Source of the DNA: Trichoplax sp. H2
Lineage: Eukaryota > Placozoa > Uniplacotomia > Trichoplacea
Reading direction: 5' to 3'
Assembly (NCBI GenBank): GCA_003344405.1
Contig: NOWV01000123.1
Location: forward strand, 124,001 to 188,000
DNA length: 64,000 nucleotides
Shown: in pieces, positions 23,666-37,009 of the stretch
Numbering within the stretch: the stretch's first letter is position 1
How the letters are laid out: each line of letters starts with the position of its first letter
The notes under the pieces: model-generated
What the model saw: only the letters and a program-made list of their open reading frames with translations
What the model was told of the DNA's origin: nothing
Databases searched by the model: none
Position numbers and translations under genes: made by a program

Positions 23666-26600
23666 ATGCTCCTACGCTGTCTAGCAAGAAAAACGACATG
23701 GCCTTCCACTAGTAAAAACTGGCCGCAATTCATTTTATCCTCACAACGTCGTTTTAATTGCTCTCGCTATACTGATAAAATTTCAACTGTCTCAACAGCA
23801 GTCAAATTTAAGCCTACGGTGTCGACAATGAAAAGACCACATTTATTAAAGCAATACAGAGATATTAAACAAAGCTACCAAGATTTTGTCTTAATATTTC
23901 AAATTGGTGAAGCCTATGAAGTGTATGATAAAGATGCTGATATTGTTGCCAGCAAGTCTACACTTCCATTACTTGACACTGCTAATAACATGGAATCAAC
24001 GTCCGCGTTACTTCGAGTGCGCTTTCCAAAGCACCAAGTTGATGATGTTGTCAAGACACTTTGCAGGGAGAAGGTCAAAATCGCCATTTGTAATGAGCAA
24101 ACTACAAGGTATGTATCAACTTGCATAATCGAACATATTAGCAGCGAAATGATTATAGCGTGATAATATAACTATTTAAACTGAATAGTGACCAAAAAAA
24201 TGACCTGTGAATGAATAATGTCGGTAACTGTTAACAAACATCTTTGTTAAAATTACGTATATGTTTGTAGGAGTACAACCTCGGCCAATCTGAGAGAGCG
24301 CAAGGTAACCAAAATTTTCACACCTGGCACTTACACTTTCGCAGAATACAATTCCAGCATCGATACTAGCAATTACTTGCTCTCCATTGTTGATGGCCCT
24401 GAAGAAACTTTAGGATTAAGCTGGATCGATGTTGCAGCTCAAGACTTTCAGGTATTTATTAATATGTTAAATATGGATAGTTAAATTTATATTCAAGCTA
24501 ATATTAATATAAGGAAAAACCGAGAAAAAGCTGTTAATTAATTAGTTATCCATCATCGATTCAGTTTACATCATCAACCTTAACCAACTTGTCCGCAGAC
24601 CTTGGACGCATTAACCCATCTGAAGTTTGTCATCATCGCTACTATTGTTTATGCAGTGATTAAAAGATGAGCACATTATCATTTCTTTTGCCATGTATTT
24701 ACTGGTAGGTTTTAATATCGAAACAAATGCAAGAATTAATTAATCAATGCGAACAAGGATATCTTCATCGTTCTTTGGCTGTAAAAATCAAATTAATTGC
24801 CAAGTTATTTCAAAATATTTGCATTACCTCTGTCGATGTCGCTGATGAAGCTTCTACAAGACATATTAAACGAAGTAATCTTTAGCCTATTTCGTAATTT
24901 AATAGATTGATGCAAGAACTAATGTAACTGTCTTTTTAGAATATGCACAAATTCTTTGCGCCATGCGTAAGGTCAAACCATCTCAGCTAGAATTTGAAGC
25001 TTGTCGGGTTTTAATGCAATATCTGGATTACATCGATGAGCATCTTTTACTTGAAACTTTAAAACCACTTAAATTTAAACAAGATGAACATATGTTAATT
25101 GATCCCACGACTAGAAAATCGTTGGAGCTAACAACGTAATCTTAAATACTTCAAGTGTTTTATTACGATTTTGATAGACATTCTGATCGATACGGTTCAA
25201 TGTGATCATTTTACACCTTAACCGACAAATTTTCTACTCTACTTTTTAGAACAATGTTTGGTGCCGTTCCCACAGTCTCCAAAGGTACGTTAGTTAATGT
25301 TTTGGATAGAACAGTGACCAGCGCTGGACGAAAAATCTTAACTGCGCGTGTTACTGCACCTTCTACGAATGTAAATGAGATTCAGCGCCGCTTGGATTTT
25401 GTATCGATATTTGCTACTAATCCAGGCTGCGCAACTGATATTCATAAATGTATGCAAGGGTGCCACAACATGGATGTTCTTCTACGCACGGTAATAATTA
25501 ATTACTATTATCAGTGCTCCTTTTCTGTATATTTTGAACTAAGTAAATATTAAAGGTTGAAAAAGAGCTTGACATGACCAGATCAATATCGAAATTTTAA
25601 ATTCCAGATTTCGATGAACTTAGGCAGTATCGATACTTTACGTGAGTTAATGAAGATACTAATTATTTCGGGTAAGTTAATTAAATCTGCAAGTAAACAT
25701 GTTTTACTGAATAACATTGAAGTGTAACAGAAAATATAACGTTAGCTTACCTTCAATCCATCGTTGCTAAGATGATATCAAGGATATACTCAGAAATAGA
25801 ATATCTGCAAGTGATGTTTTAGCCGTAGCCGAAGGTAAAAATGCCAAAAGATCGAAATAAAATTAATATTTAATAGAATGATATACGATTTCCGTATAAA
25901 CGTACTTACTACAAGAAAATCTATCAGCACAAACTCATCGTATCCGTCGTAAATTTAAAACTGACTTTGTAATTTACTAGATCTAGGAAACTTTATCGAT
26001 TTAAAAGAAAAGCTTATTCGTTCGGTAATGAACGCTACAGACAATGGATTATTTGCCAAAGGTAAAGATAATACTTTAAGGAAATTTCCTCAGTAAACAA
26101 GGTTATTTTTGTTAATTAAAACGTATCATACTTACCTTCATTAAGGATACTGTGCTGAGGCCGATGAAATTGAATTACTTAAAGCGAACAATGATCATCA
26201 GGCCAACAATTTGAGAATGCAACTTAGCAATCAGTTTGGCCTTCCCCGCTTGGATCTGTTGACTAGCAGAGACTTCCATCGATCATTCTGTATTAGTTCG
26301 CCAGCTGCTAACAAAATTAGTAATCATCATGGATATTTCGTGTAAGACTTATCGTTTTCATTCCTACTTATTGGTTATATTACGTCATAAATTATATAAT
26401 GAATTTTAACATTTTATAAAATTTATTGCTATACCTTACTTACATCTTTAATTTAATACCCTGTTCTTTTATTTAGTATCGACGCTGGTACGTCCGGTAG
26501 TAGTAAAAAAATTGAATTTAGGTACATTAAACTGCTTCAAGATATTTTCTTATGCGCGTATCGATAAGATTGAATTTGTATAGATAACGTAAATATCAGG

Positions 26601-29020
26601 ATTACTATGTAATTATGCTATTATGCTAGCATCCCTGAGTTAGAAGAACTAAATACTGAGTGGTTACAACTTCATCGACGTCAGATTGAATTGCAACAAA
26701 AACTTTTCACTGATCTTCGAGCAAAGGTACCTTTATTTGATTCACCAGTAAAGCGACCAAAGATGACAGCTAAAATATTGCTGTACTGTGTTTTATTACC
26801 TTGCAGATCATACCACTAGTAGATGAATTAACCGTTACTGGTCAAACACTCGCAGAATTAGATGTTGCTTGTGCATTGGGTATTGGAGCACATGAAAGGG
26901 TATATCATGAACTTTTTACTTTTAACAGATTTCTAGTATTACAGTGTATACTCAGTATTCATGCATGAAAATACACATGCTGGTATTTCTATATGTAATT
27001 CTTGCAGGGGTATTGCAGGCCACTGATTACTGAAGATACTACTTTCGATATTAAGAACGGAAGACATCCTATTATTGATGCATATTACAGCGGTAACTTA
27101 TTTAGCTTTTAAATCATTTGAAGAAATGAAATCTATGACAGTTAAATTGCTACAATATATGTACAGTATTTCAATTATTTTGCAAAAAGAATATCTTTTA
27201 ATTTCTCTTCTCAATAGCTGTACGTAGTACAGCATTACTATCCTATATTTCTGGATAACTTGAAGACATAAATCTCATTACAACTGCATAATTAATAATA
27301 ATACTGCTTGTAAATAATCGCATGTATACTATTATTTTTCTGCTATTTGCTCGTATAAACTAGAAATGTGCGTAAGTAACAACTGCAATTTGAACGAGAA
27401 AAATGTTTGGATTATAACTGGGCCAAATATGGCAGGTAAAACTATCACTTACAACGATATTCTATTCTGATACTGATAACAGGAAAAATTAAATGCAGCT
27501 TGTGATAGTATAAATGTACTAATTTACTATCAATCAATTATACTGTATAATCATTGATTCTAGGAAAAAGTACTTTTCTTAGGCAGAATGCCTTAATCGT
27601 TATTATGGCACAGGTTTGTTAGCTTTCTAGTTGCTTATATTCGTATAATCTTGTTTAATTCTCCGAGGATCATTGTTCAACATGAATAACTGAATGAGCC
27701 TTTTACTTTTACAGATGGGTAGTTTTGTACCAGCTCAATCAGCTAAAATTGGTACTATATTGCTTGGTATATAGAAAATGAATTAAACTTGATAGCATTA
27801 TTAATACAACTATATCTTTAGGAATTGTTGATCGAATTTTTGCTCGCGTTGGTGCCTGCGATAACATTGCGCAACATAGATCAACTTTTATGGTCGAGAT
27901 GACGGAATCGGCCTATATACTTTCACATGCTACGCCAAATTCATTTGTAGTACTCGATGAAATTGGTTAAATGCCTTTTTTGATTTATACACAGCATTAT
28001 TTCGTCCTCAATTTATACTAAAACTCATGCATATAAAATGTTTTGATAGGGAGAGGTACTTCAACCCTAGATGGAATATCTGTTGCTCAAGCTATTTTGG
28101 AATACTTTCATGAAGTAATACGTTGTCGAACACTATGTGCAACTCACTATCATCAGCTAGGCAAATTAGCCACAACTTTGAAATCAGCTTCATCATATCA
28201 AGTTTCAGCTAAGAAAAATTCAGATGGTGCTATTATGTATTTGTATAAAATATTTGTAAGCGAAAGTAGAGTAAGATTTATTTATAACAGCGCTAAAAAT
28301 TTGAGGGTTATGACGCTAATTCCTAATTTCGGTCACGGTAAAGTAAGAAATGTCATTCTTGCGTTCTATGCAGCCCGGTTATTGTAAACAGTCTCTCGGA
28401 ATTGAAGTTGCTATGCAAGCTGGTATGCCTACAGCCATTGTTGACAAAGCTTCGGTATACAGTTTACTACAAGCTAAACTTTACTAAAATTGCGATTGTT
28501 TGCTATATTTAGAGATTCCCTTGATTTAGTCTATTTCATTTATCATATACTTATTTTGATTTCCAGATAATATTAAAGAAATTACTCGTAACTGAAGACG
28601 AGTCTTTCAGACAATTTAGTATGGGTGGTTTTCCTCTTTACTGAAGTTAGAGATATAATGCACTTATAAACTTAAATTCCTTAAATATCGTTATTTCATC
28701 TTAGATGATCTTGGCCCTAACTCCTTAATGGCAAGTGGTACGAAGGATTCTGAAAGTCAGTTTGCTACTTTAAATGAAGACAGCATTAAAATAATCAGGA
28801 AAATTTGTAAAGGTAATCACAGAGCAATTTATTATTTCAAGTTCACACTGCTAAATGATCTATTTTATATAATGTAATCTCAGGTATACACCCATCATCA
28901 ATAAACCCCAAGGAAGCAATCATACAGCTATATTCAATTCTAGATAATTTGACACCAAAAGAGGCCGATGGATTTATGCACACCCTGATTCGCTTATCAA
29001 GATTGGCTCCCAGCAATTAA
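23666..29020 (+). CDS. MSH1: Mitochondrial MutS homologue, MSH1 type
   Basis: DNA mismatch-repair ATPase of the MutS family, predicted to act on mitochondrial DNA. Twenty-two exons close in frame (2844 nt, 947 aa; yeast Msh1 is 959): 23666-24108, 24271-24451, 24709-24874, 24940-25135, 25250-25490, 25608-25671, 25772-25834, 25981-26061, 26146-26341, 26477-26521, 26630-26726, 26807-26899, 27008-27092, 27364-27435, 27564-27613, 27715-27751, 27822-27965, 28050-28255, 28374-28454, 28567-28624, 28705-28812, 28884-29020. The first ~35 residues are basic, Ser/Arg-rich and almost free of acidic residues ([12 protein letters not shown]...), like a mitochondrial presequence. Domain I starts near residue 57; the connector, lever and clamp follow. 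The ATPase has [10 protein letters not shown] (~669-678), STFMVEM, VVLDEIGRGTST (~745-757) and CATHYHQL. At the mismatch-wedge motif G-x-F-Y-E the Phe is Ala (A83). No GIY-YIG domain is present, unlike plant MSH1. Confidence 0.9.
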
Positions 29021-30020
29021 TTATTTATTAAGTTCATTATTTATAAATAATGGAGATATTGCTCTATATTTGTTATCGAGACATTGATAACTTGTGGAAC
29101 TTTATAGGTAATACAGTCAAATAATTCGATAAGAAACCAAAGGTAATGTTTGTTCTCCACTGTTAATAACGAAGGAAGAATTTGCTATAGACGATACTTT
29201 CGTTATTGCAATTTATCAATTAATTGATATTTGATTGATAAATAGTGAAAGATGACTTTATGCGAACATATTATACATAGAATTTATATTCAGTGTTGAT
29301 ATAATTCTAACAAGCCCTACCAAAATCTGTATTTACACATATTTATATACCTGAGTTTGCATCTTAATAATAACTACGTAGAAGATAAGTACGCTATATC
29401 TATACATCGAAATAAAGACACGTTTCACTAGAGTCTCTAAAATTGTTTAGTTTCGTTGTCAAAAAAGCTGCTACGGTGAATCTAATATTGGATCTTCTTA
29501 AAAGAGCATAAGAATCTTGCTAATGTATGACTATGCAATAACAATGATTAAAGTTCGATCCTGAACATAGCGAAGCATAATTTGTCCAAAAAAATGGTCT
29601 TCCTTATCAGGATAATGCTAAAGCAACGTTAGTAATCACATTAGTAAGGATTTATCGCTTACAATATTTTGTTGACGGTAACGACAATCTCCGTAATGAG
29701 TATTTGAAATAGTAAGCAAATACGGTGTTCAGAACAATAGCAAGGAACTATAAGACACTTATCTACTCATTCACAATTAATCGATCTTCAATGATTATAT
29801 ACGCTGGCCTTTTTTAGCTTAAAATCTGTGTCTACACTTTACTGAAATAGTTTCACATTCGATTTATAGCAAAAGCAAAGAATAGAGTATGTGGGCACTA
29901 ACTACTGCCTATGTTTATAAATTGGGAATTTATTAACAGTCAACTCGATACTGTGCATATTCATATTTCGTGAGTCGGTGTTATGTCACGATAAGTCGTT
30001 TATCAGCCAAATTTAAGAAA
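29021..30020. other. Convergent spacer, no gene seen
   Basis: 1 kb between the stops of MSH1 (+) and DYNC2LI1 (-). AT-rich, with no open frames or structured RNA recognised. Expected 3' UTRs. Confidence 0.5.
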
Positions 30021-33000
30021 CTATCGTACCCCGCCACGCGTGGAAGTTACAACGTCAGCTTCTCGAGCCATTTTGCGCTCTTTTGCTTTTCGCTCTGATT
30101 GACGGCGATACTGTTCTAGTTCCTTTAAGAGTATTCAAAAATTTTGATAAAGAACGATAGCATAGTAACTGTTATGAATAACTCGTAACATATTTTTACT
30201 GTACATCGTAATGAGAAAATCGTTATTATGTCATTATATTTAACTATATTTTCGCTCAAATGTAAATACGTGTATGTTCAGTAGAGTCAGGTTAGCAGAA
30301 ACTATAGCTTAAAAATAAGCTTTGATCCGCTATATTATACTATTAGTAACAACTAAAATTGTAATTTTAACTCTCTCTCTCTTCTGCATTACGAAATCTA
30401 TTTCAAACAGGTAAATAAATATGGGATGTGTAACGATAGCACATGGATTTGATATTGATTTATCAATAATTACACTAATGAGCTATTTACCTTCTAGCTA
30501 ATACGTCAGTTAGCATCAATGTAATTGATATAATGTATTCGTAATGCTATTTAATGTAATGTAATAAAATTTCCACCGTTAATGTCCATTAGTAAATCTA
30601 ATACACTATTTGATGCTATTTATTACCTTATCCTTTTGAATTCTCATATTATCGATAGGGGATTCTGTATATTGGGAATCAGCAGCAGGATTTTTATTTG
30701 TATTAGAGTTAGTACTTGCTTCTTGAGGAAAATATTGGCAGAATGCACTTTTCCATAGATCCATAGGCCGTCTTAAAAATTTTTAATTATGTTCTATTAA
30801 TTTGTCTACTTTGCAATGGTTAGGTATACTTTTCGATTAAATTATGATTATAGATTGTTTTGAATAATTATAGCCCTAATTTATATACTAACCGAGCGCT
30901 AATTTTTCCTAATTGCTCATCAGAGAGTGGTGGCGCTCCTAGAATCGATATTAAATAGTTACTCAAGAGCAGACTTCGATATTAATGTTAACCGTCTATT
31001 TACAATACCAATTTGAGAGAATAAATCGGTTCCTGCAGGCACGATAATTGGTTTATTATGATCTGTTGCATTAGTTTTGCTATAATATTTAACAATAGGT
31101 AATAGGAAGAGTTATGGAGATGAGTATGATAAGTTAGGATGAGAAGCATAGTTGAAACTACCTTGGTGGAAAATGGAATGCCAAATTACCAATTAACTGA
31201 CGAGCACGTGCTACTAATGATTCATTTTTTGTACTGAAAAACTGGCCAAATATAAAAGCAGAGTCTATTCATAATTATATAGAAAGAAAATATTTCACAC
31301 ATACGTTTTTGAATGATATAATCTTACTTGCAATGTGGCTCCATAGGTATGAGCTATGAATCGTAATGTCTTGGATATTATCTTTCTCTTTTCTGGATCA
31401 AAATCCTAATATAAAAATTTCATTTTAAAAATTCAAAACTAATTACGATTTAGTTAATAATACTACTCAGTTAGAGCACGAGTCTTTAATATTTAAGCAA
31501 TCAACAGTATCGGTGATAACTCAGCTATGATAATTAATTCAATGTACCTGATATATATCATATTTGCTGCCAACAATAACGAGCGGAACTAAAAGTGGCT
31601 CCATGAGTGATTTATCCTAAAGAAATATCACCAATACAACATTATCATTTTTCTTATTATCTGTATTGGCAGAGTACTTTTAAATTGATGCAGTTTTATA
31701 AATCGGATAATGGAAATAGATGTTTGGGATAAAAAATCCAATAATTTTAGAGAGCAATATCGACATTGGAAGTGACAATTACATCCAGACGCATAAGATT
31801 ACGAAAGATAATCTAGCGAAAATTAAAGTTTCCACTATTATTTTCTATCAGACAACACCGTCAAAAATACTAAGTTCGGGTGTATTTTATGATTAAATAT
31901 TAAATATTATATAGATATACGAGTATTATATTTGGTATACCAATACCCATCCTAAATTCATAAAATGATGACAAAACCTACCGGATGATCTTCATTAATC
32001 CTCCTATTTAATTGCTGCTTTAAAAATTCGTGAATGCTACATAAAACAAGATGTTAGTAAATTAGTGAAATTTCAATTCAAAAATATGCTTCATTATGTG
32101 TATATTGTTGTAGTGGTCATGCAAGCGCCCTTTAGTTGATGCTTCTCCATCACACAGACATGAAAAAACGACAATACGTGCACCGCATTCTAGACCAGAT
32201 TGACGTAAATGCTAACTAAGCATCGAAAATTTTATACGGCACTGAAAGCGCCTACGCTATCTACTAGTTATACAAGAGAAATACAAAATTTCTTGTCTCT
32301 ATTGTCGTAGTTGACATAATCTAAGCTTATACAAGCTGATAGCTGAAGTTATGTTGTTGACGTAAAATTGGAATTGAATTTTTACAACTAAAAGATAGGA
32401 AAAGTTGTAAACTTAAATTATTCGACTTGACATTACCACTATTAGGCAGAGCTCATACATATATTGTACCCACAATGAAGGACTTTATTATCTAAATTTC
32501 GTCAATTATTATAATTGCTATAAAGTAAATGATATAGGGTGTTTAATCAAAATAGTGACTTCAATGTATTGATAGGATTGTAACCTTTTGCTTAAAAGTG
32601 TTTCATGATGGGTATGAAAATATGCAATAAAATTAAAACACTATACAAGCAAAATTTAACCTTTTGTCCTTGCCAGCTACTTCATTTACAACTTGGTTAA
32701 TCCTATTTTTAAGCTAATGAAATTTTTAGAAAACAATTTATCAGCTTTTAGTTCCATTCAAATATGAATAAACCAGCAGTAAGAGAATTTTGCCTGATTC
32801 AAAAGAATTTCTAATGTTGTCCATAATTCATTGGGCTTCGATAGATCTATCACAATGACTATAGATATTGATCTACAAGAAGACATTACAGGAGAATTTA
32901 TCTTTTTATCTTTAATAAGATTAGAAAATAAAATAACTTCGTCTCGAAGGTAGTAAAAATAGTAAGTAGTACAGCTGAAAGTAATCGCGACAGGGTCAAG

Positions 33001-34749
33001 TCCATACTATTAATACTACGAAATACTGAATGTATTATATAATTATTAACTATTGTCGGTGTTGATGAGAGGAATACTGAATTCAATTCCAAGATATAAT
33101 GATGCTTCCATTAACTTATGAGTATAAAATGTTTTATTTTATACGTTTGCAATCAGTTAATAACTAATAACTCTTACACTACTAGTCATACCTTTATCAA
33201 AGAGTAATTTAATTTTATTTTTGCGTATTATTAAGATTAGATTTTAGTAATTTTAGTCAAGGCAATCAGAATGCATTCAACTTTTTCATTCGAGAATTCA
33301 TTATCCTTCTCGCAAACCTGATCGTACGTGGCGTAATAACTGTGTCGATTAATTTCGTTAGAAATGTGCCTCCTCCAAGCTCCCAAATATGAGTCACGTC
33401 TTTAACCTTGAATATCGTTTAACGTGAAGGGAAATTAAACATTCATATTTTAAATCCAAGAGTTCTGTTTGTTATTGAGATAGGTTACATACCGTGTTAG
33501 CACCTCTGGCTCTCCTTCCAAACAGATATTCCAAAGCAACAGTAGGTTTGGGGTTCTCATCTCTAAGAAAAATATATAAATTATATACTATTATTATCTT
33601 ACGTATACATTTTGAAATCGTTGTATACGCGTACATATATCTCGATATTCTTTAGAAAAGAATGTCATTATAGTAGGGTGTTACCTGTCCAGAAATCTCA
33701 TAATTATTGAAGACTTTCCCTAAGCGCGAAGTAACCATGGCATGATTATTGCATCATTTTCTAATAATATGATTATTTTAGTGAGCAGAACGTATAAATA
33801 TTTGACTTACTGAATTTTTACTTCCAAGAAAGAAAACGTTGGTCCCATCGCTACCAACATTATTTCCATCAATCACTTTAAAGATTATAAATGATATTGA
33901 CGGATTAGCTTAAAGCATGTCTAACAATTGCGATTGGTATTATGTTGCTATGATCATTATAATCAAGATATTTTGTAGATAAATATATAGATTTCAGGTA
34001 GTAAGACTTACATTCTTTATTTTCTTGCTCTGCACGATTTCTTTCTAATATCGCAATATCCCATAACGATTTTTCACTTTTGCAAAGATAACATGTAATG
34101 CATTACTTTACGTGGCATCATCATGACATACATACTCTATGTTGCATAAAACTTTAAATATCATTGATTTTTATTTCATTTAGCTGAATAGTTACGCTGT
34201 CCTAAGTTGTATTACATAGCAAGTAGATGCGCTTTTTTTCTTATCGAATCTACGGTATACGTTGCGTCTTCGTAATACAGTATCACAATTATATGTATAA
34301 TTAGTAATCTATAAGGGATAAGAAAAAGATACGCACATTTCAAGTAACTTTAGGTAGAAATTACTCCTTCTTAGTCTGCTATTGCTCTTATTTCTTTATT
34401 TAATATCAGCAGTGGTAGCCGATTCGGAAAATAATGTATCATAACATAATAACATATCGTACAAATTTATGTTAAGAGTATGTATGATTGTTTCACGGAT
34501 TTATCGTTATACAACGACGGAAGCCGTCGAAGCAGTCGCTAATGCATCACATCTACAATTATAGTCCTGGACTAAGTAGCCATTACGTATTTGATGATAT
34601 ACTAATCTATATCACTCCATGACACGTAAACACTTGAGCAGTAATGTCATCATTTCAAGAAGTGGTTACTAGCTTGCCGTATCATAGCAACCAATGGATT
34701 GTATGACTAAAAATTGTGCAGTTTTCATTTCATACCTCTTTTCTCCCAT
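30021..34749 (-). CDS. DYNC2LI1: Cytoplasmic dynein 2 light intermediate chain 1
   Basis: Light intermediate chain of the dynein-2 motor that drives retrograde intraflagellar transport in cilia. Sixteen exons on the minus strand, in transcription order: 34736-34749, 34012-34076, 33811-33875, 33685-33719, 33493-33562, 33318-33406, 32794-32872, 32661-32713, 31982-32036, 31548-31616, 31328-31405, 31162-31241, 31009-31079, 30893-30938, 30627-30771, 30021-30122; 1116 nt, 371 aa (human 351). A P-loop reads GSKNSGKSS (~44-52), followed by PTVALEYLFGRRARG, THIWELGGGT, VIDLSKPNELW, PLVIVGSKYD and the C-terminal MRIQKDKELEQYRR. The intron after exon 7 starts with GC. The 14-nt first exon (MGEK) is chosen because it restores frame and total length; it is the least certain part. 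The presence of this gene implies a ciliated organism. Confidence 0.9.
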
Positions 34750-35662
34750 GTTTCAGAATATGGCAATCGTCACACTTCACTACTTTAGACGGCTAAATAT
34801 ATCTGAATAATATCGGATAAATTGATTGATATGTTGTATCAACTTTAGAATGATCTTACTGCGTTTATGATATGGATCAAAATGTACTGCAGCAAGTAGA
34901 AGTTACATGCCGCTCCGTCGAAAACCTTCTCTAGACTACAATACAGTATAATCCGTCTTGCTCCTGAGTACAGTCATAGACTACTAGAAATTGTATACTT
35001 ATAACGTCAATTGAGTGGATTTATAGTATTACAGTTGTAGTTCTATCAAGATTCTTATATCTCTATCCCGTTTATGATACTTTGGAGTACTTTTATGCTT
35101 CCCTTAGTGTAGTCCTTGAGCACTAGAGTAGGACCTCTAAAATGCAATAGTTTACTTTTCATCGTAACCCAATCATTATTTTACTGACTTTTCACTGAAA
35201 AACGACAAGTGATTCAGCACTTGTGCCATTTGTACACGGTAGCCTCGCAACTTGTAGCGTTATGATACCCTAACGTGATAATAAAAGACTTGCATAAAAG
35301 CGCTGTTTCAGTAGTTAAACAGCCCATACTTACCCTACTGGGTATACTGTACGGACGGAATCAAGACATCCAGTCTGTAAGTGGTCCTAAAGTTGCTATA
35401 CTGGTACCACTTTGCTAGGACCTAAATCATACAGTAGAGTTGAAGTTAGTCCTGAGAGCGGAGTCGAACTGCTCGGCTAACTCTAGTCAAAATTAAAGCA
35501 ACTTCATTTGCTTACCTGCTTTTTTTATATTGCAATTAACGTTCAGATATTAATGGAGGTTGAAAATCAATTTGCTGTGACAGCAAGAATAGTGTAAACA
35601 ATCAATAACCAACTGTAATTTGATTACTGTACAGTGTACAGTACCAATATCAATAATTGCAA
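34750..35662. promoter_or_regulatory. Divergent 5' spacer DYNC2LI1/ALKBH7
   Basis: 0.9 kb between two divergent start codons, so it must hold both promoters. A TGTACAGTGTACAGTACC block at about 35626-35644 lies just 20 bp before the ALKBH7 ATG. No other gene recognised. Confidence 0.5.
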
Positions 35663-37009
35663 ATGGCATTCATTAAATTCATTATCAACCGACTACCATC
35701 ATGTCGCCCTTATGGGTTAGCTGCCTTTGCTACAAGGGAAGCAACCAAAGGATTAATGCAATTGAGACGACATTCTATTACTTGTCCATTGGGTACAAAT
35801 TTACCGCATTATTTATACAGCCAAGATGAAGCGAAAGCCAAGAATTTAGCAAAGGATATGTTGGTCCTTGAAGATTTTATCACTCAAGAAGAGGAAGAGT
35901 TGTTATTTAGTGAAATTCAGCCTGCCTTTAAAAGGCTAAAATATGAATATTCGCATTGGGATGATGTAAGTAATAAGCACCTTTTATGATAAGGTAGCTG
36001 CAGATAGCTTTACTCATGGAGTTTCATATCCATTGAACTATTATTTACGCTTAAGAGTTGTTATTGCATTGTTATCAGTTGCATGAAGCCTACATGCCAC
36101 ATTTACAGTACAACTTAATGTAAAATTCGATACAATGTAATTGTTGAACGTAATTTGAACTATTGCTAACTTTGATGGATTGTGCTTGCAGGCAATTCAT
36201 GGCTTTCGAGAAACTGAAAAAACAAATTGGTCTTCTGAATGTAATAGTATAATCGCTCGAGTTAGGGAAACTGCATTTGATAGCAATGATCAAATCATGC
36301 CTTTTGTGCATATCTTGGATCTGGCTGAAAATGGGTATTAAAATGGAAAATAAACTTTTACCTTTCTACTATGTTTGCATGCTTTTTGTTGAAGCATACT
36401 AAATGATTGTGTTTTGTAATTTTTCCAATTTAGTTACATTAAAGCACACGTCGATAGTATCAAGGTAAAACTCGCAAGAGTACATGAGTATTTAGGATCT
36501 GAAATCTAACCTCTGTAACTTTATAGAATAAATATCTACAATATCATAATTTTACTACTATATTATATAGAATTATTAGCAATGATGTTAGTTACTGATA
36601 CTAATTTATTCAAAATGTCATACAAGTTTTGTGGTAGGACAATTGCGGGTATTAGTTTACTATCGGCTAGTATTATGAGACTTAAGCTGGATGGGAAGCC
36701 AGATGATATTCCTGTTGACATTTTATTACAACGAAGATCATTGTACATAATGAAGTAAGTTCTGTAACAGAACGCATGTCTTATACGATTGTAGATTAAT
36801 TGTCCTTTAAATAGATTCTGCTGTTGATCAATGCATGCTATTGCTACACTAACGAATATTATGTGCTGGATCTAACATTGAGCAGAGATTCTGCACGTTA
36901 CGACTATACACATGAAATCTTGAAGGATGAAGAATCGCATTGGAAAGGAGTGCATATACCACGTAGTAGAAGAATTTCTGTTATACGAAGAATTGAACCA
37001 AGCAAATAG
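35663..37009 (+). CDS. ALKBH7: Alpha-ketoglutarate-dependent dioxygenase ALKBH7, mitochondrial
   Basis: AlkB-family Fe(II)/2-oxoglutarate dioxygenase. The vertebrate protein is a mitochondrial matrix enzyme linked to necrosis signalling and mitochondrial RNA demethylation. Five exons close in frame (35663-35965, 36192-36334, 36434-36464, 36627-36754, 36886-37009; 729 nt, 242 aa, human 221). The product contains [56 protein letters not shown] and RRISVIRR. These supply the iron ligands His and Asp of HVD, the distal His of YTHEIL, and the Arg of the RRISVI strand that binds 2-oxoglutarate. The N-terminus ([16 protein letters not shown]...) is basic with no acidic residue for ~25 positions, consistent with mitochondrial import. 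The start is the first ATG after the in-frame TTG-containing leader. Confidence 0.93.
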
